Below, in pieces: positions 1-10,716 of a stretch of DNA of 27,546 nt. A program made the position numbers and the translations under genes. This DNA is from Roridomyces roridus (taxonomy: Eukaryota; Basidiomycota; Agaricomycetes; Agaricales; Mycenaceae), in assembly GCA_029378245.1 (NCBI GenBank), contig JARKIF010000334.1, positions 1-27,546 of the forward strand, read 5' to 3'. The notes under the pieces are model-generated. The model ran no database searches and was not told where the DNA came from. It worked only from the letters and a program-made list of their open reading frames with translations. Numbering within the stretch: the stretch's first letter is position 1; each line of letters opens with the position of its first letter.

Positions 1-2564
1 GAATCTACATGATGTTGCGCAAAGTATCCTCTGTAAAGCGATTCGATTCGGAAGCCCAGATGTATTGGAGAAGGAAACCCACATGCGCAATCTTCCATTG
101 CGAGTAACGTGTCCAGCCATCGGGTTCAGCTCCCCGGTCAGGATCTTGATCCTAAAGAAAGAATGAGGAGCATGCGGGTACATCACAGAATTCACGTACA
201 ATGTCGACTTTCCCGCTCCGTTCGCACCAACAATAGCTATTCGAGAATCCAAGCCAACGTCGATATTGACATCTTTCAAGATAACCTTTTCAGGTGTATA
301 TCCAAAGGTGACTTCATTCATTTGAAGCAACGGAGGTGAGATCTTTTCGGTTTCGGGAACCTGATAACACATTAGTGGCATCTCAGGAGGATCACGAGAA
401 GCTCACTTGAATTGCTCCGTTTCCTCAGCCTCGGGCGGCTCCAGTTCAGGTAGCTAGACAAGGAATCAGGGGTGGGCAATAGAAAGACGGCAAACCGAAC
501 CACTTTTTCCAGAATCTTAATCTTGGACTGAGCCTGGGCGGCACGGTTGGCATTGTACCGCCAACGATCGATAAACGCTTGCAGATGCTTGCGGTAATCC
601 ATCTGCGTATCATACTCCTTGCGAAGATTTCGGTCACGCTCCGATTTGGTAGAGTAGAATTGGGTAAAGTTCCTGAGACCATCTAGTAAGATTGAAAAGT
701 ATGAGGGACATCACCTACCCCTTGTAATAGTCAAGCCGACTTGAATGTTGGTGAACAATATCCGTTGCCACTGCATCGCTTTTGGAAGAGTTTAGTTGGT
801 ATCAAGTATGCTGGACCGGACGTACAGGAAAGCGCGATCGTGGGATCTTGGAAAGACATGAGAAGTGCAGGAAGCTCGCAAATGACCGGACTCACACAAC
901 AAGAAGGGTCCCTGGCCACGTTTGGAGGTAATCTTCTAACCACGCGAGCGCATTCAGATCGACTGTAGGGAGTAAATGAGAAGCGATGTTGTTGGCATTT
1001 TACGGAACACCAACTGTGATTTGAAGGTTCATCGAGCAGAAGGAGTGCAGGCTGCGACATTCTTTTTTAATGCTCAAAGCCACAATTCTCAGCTTACCTT
1101 GACGAACAATGCTCGTGCCAGAGCCAGCCGCATTCTAATGCATCGTATGAAAACATGAATTAAGTCGGTGAATTAGTAGCTCCCTCCAGCCACCACTAAA
1201 CGACCTTGTGGGGCGTTGCTGATCCGCTTCGTCGAAACCCAGACCTTCATCAAATGAATAACATGGTTGCGAGGCAGATACGTTGTATTACCGGCAAGTA
1301 GGGACGCTGCCCCAGGGCCACTCTCGGCGTCCATGTCGGACAGTCGAGCATGAACATCCGCTAAGCGCGATGATGCCTCCTCGCGAGCGTCTACAAACCG
1401 CTTATCGTCACCTTCGGCTTCCAGGGTGGCAAAGTAGCATTTAGTGACGCCTCTTCCTTCATCAAATGGTCTCGCCACACGTCAGCCTTGAGCACCGAGT
1501 CAATTGCAAGGGTATCATCTCCGATGATCTGCGCCAACCGTGATGAGACAGCAAATAGATGAGAGTGGAGAACCCTACTTCTTGTTCAACGAACAAGATG
1601 GTGATGTGCGCAGGGATAGGCACTTCCCGCATGGCTATGTGTCGGAGGAGGGTGGATTTACCCACACCTACGAACTTGAGTATTGAGCAATAAATGAACG
1701 GGTGCACTTGCCATTGCGACCGATGAGGCCATACCGCCGGCCGTGCGCCAGAGTTAATGTCGCGCCTGAACTGGTAAAAGGCAGATCAGCGTGGGAGGTG
1801 GGATGGTAACGCAGGGCAGCGCACAGTATACGATTGGATGCAAAGCTGACGTCGATTGAAGGGATGAATATCTTTGCTCTTATTTTTAGCTGCGGCGCTG
1901 GCTTCAAAGGGTTGATCTGAGAGACGGGGTCAGAGTTGAAGCATGCGCCACATAAAGGAACAGACCTTCATGAACATCTCCTCATACGTTTGCTATGGAC
2001 AGATTAATGGGGCCCTGTATATTGCGTACCCACGCACCTGCTTGCGATGCGCGTCTAAGAGTTTGGAACCCTCGTACAGGTCGCGCCGCGAGCGCTTCTC
2101 TATTTTAGCCTTGAGTTTAGCCTCCTGCTTTTCCAGTTTCTTGACATCGACTTTGGACGCTCTAATGCGCGAAATTAAATAGCGCCTATGCTGAGGCGTT
2201 GGGTGACGCACTTTCCCTTGTTTATAGACTCGAGATCGACGCCTTCGCCGAGTGCCATTGTGTTGGAAATTTGGGTCTTGCTCATATCCATGACCTTGTC
2301 CAGTTTATGCAGTTTGGGCCCAGCGCGTCTTTTGAGACGTTCATTGAGCTGGTCTTCGAGAAGGTCGCCAAGACGGAGCATGAGCTTTTCGAGGACTTGG
2401 TCGCGGTCGCCGGCGACGGATTTGAGAATGTCGTGTGCGACGCGGAGAACATCTTCCTCCTCGCCTGCATCGTCGACGAGATAGCCAGCAAGGTACTGCA
2501 CGATGACCTCCTCTGTGCCGGGAAAGCTCTCGCGAATTTCCTCAGCGATGTCTTCACTCGACAT
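1..2564 (-). CDS. GCN20: GCN20/ABCF3-type ABC protein, 3' end missing, frameshifted
   Basis: Soluble ABC-F ATPase; in yeast Gcn20 binds Gcn1 on ribosomes and helps activate the Gcn2 starvation kinase. Start at 2564 (residues MSSEDIAEEI) opens the acidic helical N-terminal domain, then a Lys-rich linker. At least 18 exons: 2564-2212, 2161-2038, 1992-1966, 1916-1825, 1770-1712, 1667-1579, 1528-1292, 1244-1184, 1134-1098, 1051-1016, 962-896, 846-826, 778-719, 672-504, 453-407, 360-200, 151-83, 30-<1. NBD1 Walker A GRNGVGKST is split by a GC-AG intron (1711-1668); signature FSGGW, Walker B LLLLDEPSNH and SHDRAFL follow; NBD2 Walker A GANGAGKST lies near 205-230. Defects: apparent 1-base losses near 1430 and 354, a compensated shift between about 1906 and 1862, and a missing GT donor near 1183. 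Family identity is firm; whether the gene is truly broken or badly sequenced is open. Confidence 0.85.
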
Positions 2565-2726
2565 CGGGGATGTAACAGATGGAAGATCGCGTGTGGAAAG
2601 CAGTGCCCCATTCGACCAATACATATACTCTCCATCTCTGACCGTGATACCAGCATATGCCGCCCCTCTGTTGACTCTGGCTGTGGTCCAACTCTTCGCG
2701 TTCTTTCATATTCCACTTCAACTGAG
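2565..2726. promoter_or_regulatory. Divergent promoter of GCN20-type gene and surface protein
   Basis: The 162 bp between the two start codons must carry both promoters and 5' leaders. The two genes are transcribed away from each other. I see no clear TATA box. This is inferred from gene layout, not from a recognised motif. Confidence 0.45.
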
Positions 2727-4298
2727 ATGTGCTGGCCATGGCGCCTGGCGCCCCACTTTCTGCTCTTATTTATCTTCTTTGCACTCCCGACCCTCTCCAT
2801 CAGTAAGTGCCCGTCCCCCACACTTCTGGGCGCTCATATTTTCCTCTCTAGCTATCGTGGACGACCAGACGGGTGACCCGTCGACTGGACAGATTGTCAG
2901 CTACTCCCCCAGTGGCGTCTGGATTCTCGGCGCCATTGGGGACTGCCCCCAGTGTGACCTTCCCAGTCCAGGGGATGCGTTTCTGGGCAGTTTCCATGGC
3001 TCTTTCTTCGTCAGTGCTCTTGCATACGCCTCGGAAATGCTCACAGAACTTGATGCAGTCCGCTCAGGGAGGAGGAAAACATGGTAGTCCACCACCGACA
3101 CCACCGACCGCGACTGTCACGTTTACTGGTGTGCTAAATCTCTTCACACCTTCTCAGTGCATTCAACAGTGCGCCAGGTCCCTCCGTAGCCGTGATTTGC
3201 ATCCTTTCCGACTCCACCTCGAACCCAAAGTGTGTACATACCAATTATCCAAACGCGTTTCATCATCATTAACGGCAACATTTAGCTTGCCCTCGAATTT
3301 GCGTTTCGACATAGATGGTGTTCAGCAGGGCTCATTTACGCACACTCCAACTGGATCCGCCCAGTTCTTGTTCAATCAGACCGTCTTTGCACGCAATAAT
3401 CTGACCTCTGGAACACACATCCTGACCATACAAAATGGCATTGTCAGCGAACCTTCTCTGGTCATGCTGGACTCTGTAATCTACGGGTATGTGCCTATCT
3501 TCGCGAATTCGGTATGTCTCTTCATACTTCAACAGTGACGGTGCCGGGGTAGTTTTTTCCCCAACCAGTAGCAGTACTGAATCCTCTTCACCCACTTCCG
3601 CGCCTGGAACTTCTTCCACAGCGACTGCCGGGGCAGCCAAACACCCGAATACTGCCGCAATCGTCGGGGGAGTCGTCGCCGCTTTGGCTGTCCTCCTCCT
3701 CCTCGGTGTCGCATTCCTCTACATGCGCCATCGACGGAATGCCCAGCGAGCAGATGCTACCCAGCCAGCCCCTGCTGGCTGGTTCAACGGTTTGTGGTCG
3801 TCCAACTGCCCGCGACCGCCGGCTCCGGACATGGCGCCAGTGCCGTTTACCGACACTCGCCCACCACCGTCTGTCCCTGTCCCCACGTCACGATCTCCCC
3901 CGTCCGCGCCTCATAGGTCACCCTCCTCGCGTCTATCGCGCATATCCTTCAACCCCAATCTCCTCGTCGACCGTTTCCGACGCCCGCCACGTATCGTGAC
4001 GCCAGCTGACCGTCCGTCGGCGCCCCCCAGTCCCGCTCTACGTTCCGGCAATCCTCTTCTGAATGTCCCTGCTTCCAACGCCCCCTTGGATAGAGTAGTA
4101 TCTATCCAAGAGTGGCAGCGGCGCACTCAAGAAGCCACTGCGAACGAGCCCCCAATACATCCGCTCGATATGTCTGAAGTGGATCTCTCCAGCCATTATG
4201 ACGAGAGCTCCACGGGCGGCCCGTCAGCACCACCTATACCACCGCCGCCGCCTCCACAGACACCGCAACCTCGACGGTTTACAGTTATGAATAATTAA
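2727..4298 (+). CDS. Single-pass surface protein, proline-rich cytoplasmic tail
   Basis: Six exons (2727-2802, 2852-3009, 3047-3128, 3178-3229, 3286-3486, 3536-4298) give a 443-residue protein that closes in frame. Residues 1-25 form a hydrophobic signal peptide. The ectodomain (to about 189) has the motif order seen in a large Agaricomycete family: SYSPSGVW, paired Cys (CPQC), TVTFTG, DGVQQGSFTHTP, LDSVIY, suggesting a beta-sandwich. A Ser/Thr/Pro stalk (about 197-226) precedes one transmembrane helix (230-252) with the stop-transfer RHRR. The tail of about 190 residues is rich in Pro, Ser and Arg with a run of eight prolines near the end. The acceptor at 3177 was chosen over a nearer one at 3157 because only it keeps the frame. 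Function is unknown; a sensor or wall-anchored receptor is plausible. Confidence 0.75.
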
Positions 4299-4358
4299 AT
4301 TGCTTTGCTTTTTCCTTTTGCGTGAACTCGACCGAAAATATATTTCCTGAAGGTATCA

Positions 4359-5068
4359 CTACGAGGTCTTCTGGTGTGCAGTGTAATAGTAAGACGTCCG
4401 GTTGATGCCCAGGAACCACGCGATCCTGGAGACGTGGTCAAGAAGGCGGCTTGTGAGTTTGAATGAGTCTTACCGGACGGTCAAAAGGACGACTACGACA
4501 GTGATATTGCCATGGGTCATCGGGTTCCACGCGAGAACGTTGTAGCGGATATCCGCAGGCAATCCGATGAATGTGGCCGCTATACTACGACGCGTTTGTT
4601 GGATGTACACGGAAAGAAAAGGACCTACTGGGTGACCTAAAGGCGAGAATAAGCACCAAGATACAGGAACCACGACGCGACACGTACATCGGCGAGTGCG
4701 AGGGCCGTAAGAAGCGCGCCCACGACGCGTTCCTGTGCAACAAGATCCTGTCTCAAACTGTCGCGTGCGGCGCGAAATACGAGTGACGAGACGAGGCCCA
4801 GGAGGAGGTAGCAGTTTCCGAGCTGGTAGACCATCATGAGGGTGCGTGGTTCGAGGGATGCGGGTACAGGCCCGGTGGATGGGATAAGTTGGAAATGAAA
4901 CCATTCTGGACCGGGGGCAAACCAGCTCATGAGAGCTGGCAGCATGGTGCTGACTGCAAGGAGGCTTAGAGTGGATACTTTTGGCAAGACGGAGAAAGGC
5001 TGACTTGGCTCCAAGTAGAGAAACAGCAGTTGGTAGAAGCCATCGAGTGCGGGGAAGGAGGAAGCCAT
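4359..5068 (-). CDS. DUF7704-like fungal membrane protein
   Basis: Small integral membrane protein, 173 residues in the best model. Exons 5068-5005, 4953-4674, 4584-4474 and 4425-4359. The start MASSFPALDGFYQ and the blocks FLYLEPIST, GPEWFHFQLIPS, RTLMMVYQLGNCYLLLG, FIGLPADIRY, WNPMTHGNITVV and AWFLGI match my memory of the DUF7704 family in order; four hydrophobic helices are evident. The second donor is uncertain: GTACGT at 4687 has the better consensus but breaks the frame, whereas GTGGTT at 4673 keeps it and closes the gene, so it was used. The fungal family has no assigned reaction. It is divergent from the CofD-like gene, 136 bp away. Confidence 0.7.
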
Positions 5069-5204
5069 GAAGTTCGGCAAACACGGCTAAAGCTGGCCGC
5101 GACCATCATGCACTGCTCAATCTCATTCCACGTCTTGAACACGCTCAAGGACACGTCGAAACCTGGTTAAATACTCATTGACGCGTCCCGAACACTGAGA
5201 ATCT
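5069..5204. promoter_or_regulatory. Divergent promoter, DUF7704-like / CofD-like
   Basis: The 136 bp between the two start codons serve two genes on opposite strands. The sequence includes an MluI-type ACGCGT-like element (ttgacgcgtcccg) close upstream of the CofD-like start. The promoter role is inferred from layout only. Confidence 0.4.
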
Positions 5205-6973
5205 ATGGGGAGCACTTCTGGCCTCACTTTGACAGTCAACGAAGGCAGAGGCAGTCCGACCGGGTCTTCTGTCTTTGACCTCCCTACTCAGTCTGCAGGT
5301 CCTCATGCGGCTCCTCAAGCTCAACCAGCTCTTCTGGTTACCCCCTCTGACGAAACAACCTCATACGTCCTAATTTCCGGAGGCACAGGCGGCAACGCGA
5401 TCTGCTCAGCTTTTGGTCCCGGCGCCTGCTACGTCCTCCCCGTTTCTGACGACGGTGGGTCATCCTCAGAGATAATACGTGTTCTAGGCGGACCTTCGGT
5501 GTGTTTTCTGCTATCTAGAACGCGTCTCGGCTCAAGACTCAAACTTCAAACAGATAGGAGACATACGGAGTCGTCTTGTGCGCCTTATCCCACCAGCACC
5601 GCCCGCGTCGCCCTTGGATGCCATCCGTACCCTACTGGCGTACCGTCTCCCTGGGCATTACTCTGAGCGTGAGGCGCGCGATGAGTGGCGGGATATCATC
5701 GAGGGTCGATCGCCTCTCTGGAACGGCATTCCAGCAGACCGCAAAGAGACTATCCGCGGCTTCCTTGTGCACTTCGAGAGCGAGCTCCTCAAACGTGCAT
5801 CCAAAAACTTTACGTTTGTCAATGGCAGGTAAGGCGCCAATGTTGTACCCTCTTCTTGTCGCTCAATGGCGCAGTATCGGAAACTACTTCCTTGCCGCCG
5901 CTCAAGGATTCTTCCGATCCCTACCCGCATCCATTTTTCTCTTTTCTTCAATCACCAACAGTCAGGTATGCATTTTCCATCTCTCGGAGAACAATATGAC
6001 TGATGAAAAAAAATACAGGCGAACATTCTACCTGTCATCGTAACAAATCACACAGTGACCATCGCTGCAGAGCTCGAGAATGGCGAGCGTCTCGTCGGGC
6101 AGTGCGAAATATCGCATCCAGTCGCTTCAACCTCTGCAGAAGGCAGCGCCCAGCCCCCCATGTCGCCCGAAGACGGCATGGGCGAGACTCACACCGCACA
6201 GCGCCGAAATGTGCTATTCGAACCAGCTTCCAAGGATGCAGAGTACCAGGCTCTTCCGTCGCGTATATCTCGTGCGTCGATTTGCAGTTTGTTGAGCGGA
6301 TTCGGTGAACAGCGTAGGCCTCTTTTATATGAACGCGTATGGTTTCGAGATCCATCCCACACCAAACGCGGATTATATCGCTTCTCTCGGTTCGCGAGAT
6401 GTACTGGTGTACTCGATTGGGTCGCTCTGGACGAGGTATATCTGAAATCCATCTCGTTTGTTTGATTCTGATGTCTCTAGTATCATCCCTTGTCTCGCTT
6501 TGCGAGGCGTAGCTGCTGCCATTGCGCGCTCGCGGAGTCTGCGGGCCAAGATTCTGCTTCGTGAGTCCATTGGCACGTTTCCCTCTTCTCACACTAAGCC
6601 GCCTCCAAGTGAATTCCAAAAACGACCGCGAAACGGACGGATACACGGCCGTTGACTACATCAAAGCGATCGTAGGCACGCTCAACGCACAGTACCGAGC
6701 ACCTTCATTTGGACTGGCCTACGGCGGTGGTGCCAATACGACGTTTCCCGTTTCGTGCGTCGTCGGATTCTGCTTCGTTCTGAATACTAAATACTGGATA
6801 GTGCGTTCATTACAGACTTGGTGTATTTGAAGGGGACGCAGGTGCCGGTAGACTTGCGAGCAATCATGGCAATGGGTGTTCGATGCACCGAGGTCGATGG
6901 GGGTCCAAAAGCCATGTTTGACGCTGCAGGTGTGAAACGGGCGGTGGATGGAATTGTGGGATTGGAGCCATAA
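5205..6973 (+). CDS. CofD/YvcK-superfamily protein (UPF0052, YNL011C-like)
   Basis: Eight exons (5205-5498, 5554-5828, 5875-5965, 6019-6271, 6318-6435, 6481-6560, 6610-6754, 6802-6973) encode 475 residues with all phases agreeing. After a Ser/Pro-rich leader come YVLISGGTGGNA and LPVSDDGGSSSEIIRVLGG, the nucleotide-binding start of the CofD/YvcK fold, then IGDIRSRLVRL, GSIGNYFLAAA, HPTPNADYIASLG, LVYSIGSLWTSIIPCLALRG, AKILLLNSKNDRET and FITDLVYLKG. In archaea and some bacteria CofD makes the F420 precursor; bacterial YvcK proteins control cell-wall and carbon metabolism. Fungi are not known to make F420, so the substrate here is unknown. Yeast YNL011C is the nearest named relative I recall. 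The gene is convergent with the next one, stop codons 83 bp apart. Confidence 0.85.
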
Positions 6974-7056
6974 TCTACAAAGTACAATTTTGGCTGGTCA
7001 TACATGTCGTGTCTCAAGAAGAACCCAGCAAGAAAACAATACAAATAAAAAGGAAC

Positions 7057-7725
7057 TCAATCGTCGTAGTCGTCCAGACAGCAAGTTGAACAGCAGAAAA
7101 TGGGCTCGAGCTGCCACCACCACCACTGCATTCTGTTAGCATTAGAAAGAGAGGCAACCAGGGAACGTACGTAGCGGTTCAGCAACCTTCCCGGCCATGG
7201 ACCAAATACCGCGTCAACCTGGCGCGCAAGTCGCACCGCCTCGGCTTCCTCCTCCTCCTCATCGTCACACCACCCATCTTCGTAATACGCAGGGGGCGCG
7301 AGGAGCGGGGACGTCTCTGACGGTCGCGGCTTGCGTTTACGACCTGGACTCTGATTTTGGTTTTGGTTTTCACCCCCTTGCGATTGCTTGGGGCGATTCG
7401 CAGCGTATGCGAGAAGGGCGACGCGAGTGCCGAGGGTTCCCCACCCAGGCGAACAATTATCCGCCGTCGGTGTGGAGCGCAGCGGTGCAGAGATGGACGA
7501 AGAGCGGGACGAGTCTGATATGGAGGAAGTCGCGGACAGGCGACGGTTTGAGTGGCGGTGAGTAGAGCCAATACGGACTCTGGAACGAAAACGAACTCGA
7601 CTGGAGCGAGTGGGCGTTTGAGGAGTATCGTGGTCGTCGGGTTGTGTGAGTGTGAGGCCGCTGCTGCTCAGGGACTCTATGTGAATGGAGATTTCATCAT
7701 CTTCATCTTTCTTGCTGTTGTCCAT
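7057..7725 (-). CDS. Hypothetical acidic/Ser-rich protein with Trp/Cys-rich tail
   Basis: Two exons, 7725-7171 and 7125-7057, give 207 residues. I do not recognise a family. The start at 7725 is the first ATG of the open frame; the frame extends upstream without an ATG. The first 110 residues are Asp/Glu- then Ser/Arg-rich and probably disordered. An RKRKPR stretch precedes the motif ETSPLLAPPAYYEDG, then an Asp/Glu run and FGPWPGRLLNRY. The second exon adds WWWWQLEP, CCSTCC and an acidic end. The acceptor was set at 7126 because it gives this compact ending. Another AG seven bases upstream would give a different, hydrophobic C-terminus running to a stop at 6998-7000, so the 3' end is not settled. 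The Cys cluster could be lipidated, which is inference. Confidence 0.55.
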   Translation of the reverse strand: MDNSKKDEDDEISIHIESLSSSGLTLTQPDDHDTPQTPTRSSRVRFRSRVRIGSTHRHSNRRLSATSSISDSSRSSSISAPLRSTPTADNCSPGWGTLGTRVALLAYAANRPKQSQGGENQNQNQSPGRKRKPRPSETSPLLAPPAYYEDGWCDDEEEEEAEAVRLARQVDAVFGPWPGRLLNRYVRSLVASLSNANRMQWWWWQLEPIFCCSTCCLDDYDD

Positions 7726-8039
7726 CTCGTCACACGACCAGAGCGTACAGTGCGACGAAAGGGAGCATAGAGACGGGGATGAGCCTGAGGGAAAAAGACA
7801 GATCAAGTCATGACGCAAATATGTGTGTGCGGGACCAAAGCGGCCATCTGGAGTGCGATCTGCTATACGACGCCAAAGTATCTATTCAACTAAATCCAGT
7901 CCAATAGATTCCAAATTCAAGTTGCGGGACTTGGTCCGACGCGAGATAAGACAACGAGCACCTGAAGAATCAAAGTCGAGTGGACGCGTTGTTGAGTCCC
8001 AATCCATTTTACATACTTACATTCTATAATTCCAATTCT
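7726..8039. other. Intergenic region, no gene seen
   Basis: These 314 bp lie between the start of the unknown gene and the stop of chorismate synthase, both on the minus strand. They should hold the promoter of the former and the 3' UTR of the latter. I see no RNA gene, repeat or convincing open frame. Confidence 0.5.
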
Positions 8040-9358
8040 TCAACTCCGCTTCGGAGGCATGACCATCGTCGGGGGCAACGTCGTTATGGGTGGAAGCAGC
8101 GCCGTCGCCGCCTGCCGACTCTTCTGTATCATCAACAAATCCATCGCCACCAATGCCGCCATCGCCTCGACAATGGGCACCGCACGCGGGACAACACATG
8201 GATCATGCCTTCCACGCGCTTCGAGAGAGCCTGGGGTCCCGTCGTATTGCGCCGTCTCCTGCGCTTGCGAGATGGTCGCAGGCGACTTGAAGCTCAGCCG
8301 GAAATACACGTCCTCCCCATTGGTGATTCCTCCCTGCACCCCGCCACTCCAGTTGGTCTCCGTACCGAGCGAGCCGTCGGGGCGTTTGCTGAACTTGTCA
8401 TTGTGTACGCTCCCTGGGACCTCTGCTCCACGGAAGCCTGAACCGAACTCGAAGCCCTTTGTGGCGGGGATGGAGAGCATCGCATGGGCTAGAACAGCTT
8501 CGAACTTGTCAAAGACGGGTTCGCCGAGGCCAGTGGGGAGGTTGCGGATGACGCAGGTGACTGTACCGCCAATCGAGTCCGAGGCTGCTTTAGCACGGAT
8601 GATACGCTGCATAAAGATTAATGTTCCGTTGAGATAAGATAAGGATTTGGACAGACATTCTTCATCCTCTCAGCAGTTTCAACGTGGGGGCACCGCGTGA
8701 GGTGCGCGTCGACATCCGCACGGGAGACGGTCGAGAGCAGGCGGCGGTATTCAGCCGACAATGGCTCAGGCGCATCGTCGTTGTCAGCATCGTCCGCCGC
8801 GGAAGGATCCGTAACAGGGATGTGTATCTTGCCCACAGAGGAGACGAAAGCAACAATCTCGACGCCGTGTGCCAGCTTCAGGTAATGCTCTGCGATCGCT
8901 CCCGCCGCAACACGTCCTAGTCGTATCATCAGATTGCATTAAAAATTAGTTGGAAAATAGAGCCTACCGACGGTCTCCCGAGCACTGCTGCGTCCACCAC
9001 CACTGCTCGCCTTGACACCGTACTTTTCGAGATAGGTGTAATCCGCGTGGCTGGGACGAGGGTACAGGTCCGTCTCGGAGTAGTCGTGCGGACGCTGGTC
9101 CTCGTTGCGCACAAGCAGCGCAATCGGCGTCCCAAGAGTGACGCCATGCTCAAGCCCAGATTGCAGATGAACACGATCCTTTTCGTTCCGGGGTGTCGTG
9201 AGATCGCTCTGTCCAGGTCTCCTGCGATCCAGCTGGACCTGGATGTCTTCGGCGGCGAGTTGAAGACCTGGAGGACATCCGTCTATGATTGCGCCGACCG
9301 AGGCACAGTGGCTCTCGCCGAAAGTAGTGACACGGAAGAGCTTGCCAAAGGTAGACAT
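8040..9358 (-). CDS. ARO2: Chorismate synthase
   Basis: Catalyses the last shikimate step, EPSP to chorismate with loss of phosphate, using reduced FMN; feeds Phe, Tyr, Trp and folate synthesis. Three exons (9358-8968, 8916-8657, 8606-8040) encode 405 residues, within the fungal range. The start [17 protein letters not shown] is diagnostic and contains the catalytic His17. Other family blocks are [52 protein letters not shown] (across intron 1), [45 protein letters not shown] and [11 protein letters not shown]. An acidic insert, [16 protein letters not shown], lies in the middle. All splice phases agree. Fungal enzymes are usually bifunctional, with their own NAD(P)H-dependent flavin reductase activity; the sequence cannot show this directly. 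Confidence 0.97.
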
Positions 9359-9631
9359 GCCGGATTAGATTCTCTACAGAAGTAGGCGGGCCTTTTTGTG
9401 CTTCGAGGCGGGCTTTTGTGTGGGCCAGAGGGTACGGGATGAGGATCAACGAGAGGTGGCTCGTCGAGGTATCAATCGAAGTTTGGCGGAAAAACTGTTG
9501 TCCTTTGACTCAACTCCCGACCACATCGACAGACCGGCTAGATCGCAAGACGAGTATATGTACATTATGCTGGAATCTAGGAAAGTACAACTATTGGTGA
9601 ATTAGTAGCAAGAAATCAGTCCTCCGAGTTG
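9359..9631. other. Intergenic region, ARO2 promoter side
   Basis: These 273 bp separate the ARO2 start from the stop of the upstream minus-strand gene. They must contain the ARO2 promoter and the other gene's 3' end. No specific element such as a clear TATA box was recognised. Confidence 0.4.
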
Positions 9632-10716
9632 TCAAAAGAAATCGTCCTCGTCGTCTTCACCACCAAAGCGTGCCTTTTCCTTCTCCAACGCAGCCTTGCT
9701 CCACTTTGTAATGTCCCAAGGACGACCACCATGCTCGATAGGCCCAGCAACTTCACGCAAAGTCTTCATCGCCTTGGACGCCTTCCATTCCTTCGCCGCG
9801 TCCTTGACATCATCGTCGTCCGCCGACTGACGCGACTTTTTCTTCTTCTTCGGTAGCTCTTCCTCCTCCTCTTCCTCCTCCTCCTCCGAGTCGGCTGACT
9901 TGCCGAGGAAGAGCTTCTCCTTCACCGTCCCATCCATATCATTCCGTTCCAACACGCGCAACATGGCGCTCTGAAGGTCTTCCGCGCTCTTGTCGAAACC
10001 CAAGCCCGAGTATTGCGTGATCACTGAGTGAGGAGGTCGTCAGGCAAGTTCAACCACGGAAGTTGACTAATGTACCTTTGGCAGACGTGCGCACGACGTT
10101 CTCCAAGTTACGCGCCGCGATGGGACGCGCGGGGCCGAGTTTATGAGGTTTGGCACCAGCTTCGAGTTCGAGGAGATAAGTCATCCACAGCGCCCCGAAC
10201 GCGTCGTAGACCGCCTCGGCCAGCTCAGGGTCGTCGATTGCTATGATTTCATGAGATCAGACGCGCGACAAAGGGCCCGGGGGAAAAACGCACTAGGGAA
10301 CGCGTCGGCTGCCCCGCTGTTGCACATGTACAAGGTCAAGGCTTCGAGGCGGTGGAAAGTGCTCAGAGATAGCTTTTCGTTTTTGCTGGCAACGAGTTTG
10401 CCGATGGCTAGCATCTCTTTCTTGAGCTGTTGACGCGTCAGACAATATATGAATGCTATTTGAGACGGTAGGCGACGTACCAAGTCACAACAAGCGTAGC
10501 CAAAGTAGTCGTTGTAAATGTACAGCCTGATTCATGAGTGATGACGCGTCGAGAGAAGGAGGCCACTCACCCATGCGCGTCGGGGTCCCGTTTCTCTTCC
10601 TCCTTCTGCAAACGCTCCACGTGCTCGAACGCGGCCTTGGACCACAGTTCTGTGGGGTGGTCGTTGACTTGGATGAAGCCATCTGGGATATTGGACTCTG
10701 ACTCTGAGGCAGGCAT
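9632..10716 (-). CDS. Conserved-looking hypothetical protein with acidic/lysine tail
   Basis: Five exons (10716-10571, 10526-10481, 10426-10294, 10240-10076, 10023-9632) close exactly to 293 residues, so the model is well supported although the family is not recognised. The first 180 residues look globular and mostly helical, with no signal peptide or membrane segment: blocks include HPTELWSKAAFEHVERL, LYIYNDYFGYACCDL, SLSTFHRLEALTLYMCNSG and AVYDAFGALWMTYLLE. After about residue 200 there is a run of ten glutamates, KKKKK and DDDD, then a short conserved-looking end, EHGGRPWDITKW, and a highly acidic C-terminus. Such charged tails are common in nuclear or ribosome-associated proteins; that role is inference. 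ARO2 follows on the same strand. Confidence 0.65.

Noticed and set aside
1428..1458. 31-nt intron that would avoid the frameshift near 1430
   Set aside because: GTCACT...GAAG keeps the frame but deletes LNAT-LATLE-type sequence that fits the family, and 31 nt is shorter than the other introns here. A lost base is the better explanation.
2199..2876. 225-codon plus-strand open frame
   Set aside because: It is antisense to the first exon of the GCN20-type gene, whose protein matches a known family. Only its last part (from 2727) is used, as the signal peptide of the surface protein.
3129..3157. Shorter intron in the surface protein gene
   Set aside because: Using the acceptor at 3157 breaks the reading frame; the acceptor at 3177 restores it and gives TVTFTGPSVAVICIL.
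4470..5084. 204-codon minus-strand open frame as one exon
   Set aside because: Wrong frame for most of its length; only its last third coincides with exon 3 of the DUF7704-like gene.
8059..8637. 192-codon plus-strand open frame
   Set aside because: Antisense shadow of chorismate synthase exon 3.
10432..10441. TGACGCGTCA palindrome as cell-cycle (MCB) element
   Set aside because: It lies inside an intron of the 9632-10716 gene, and ACGCGT motifs are common throughout this window.
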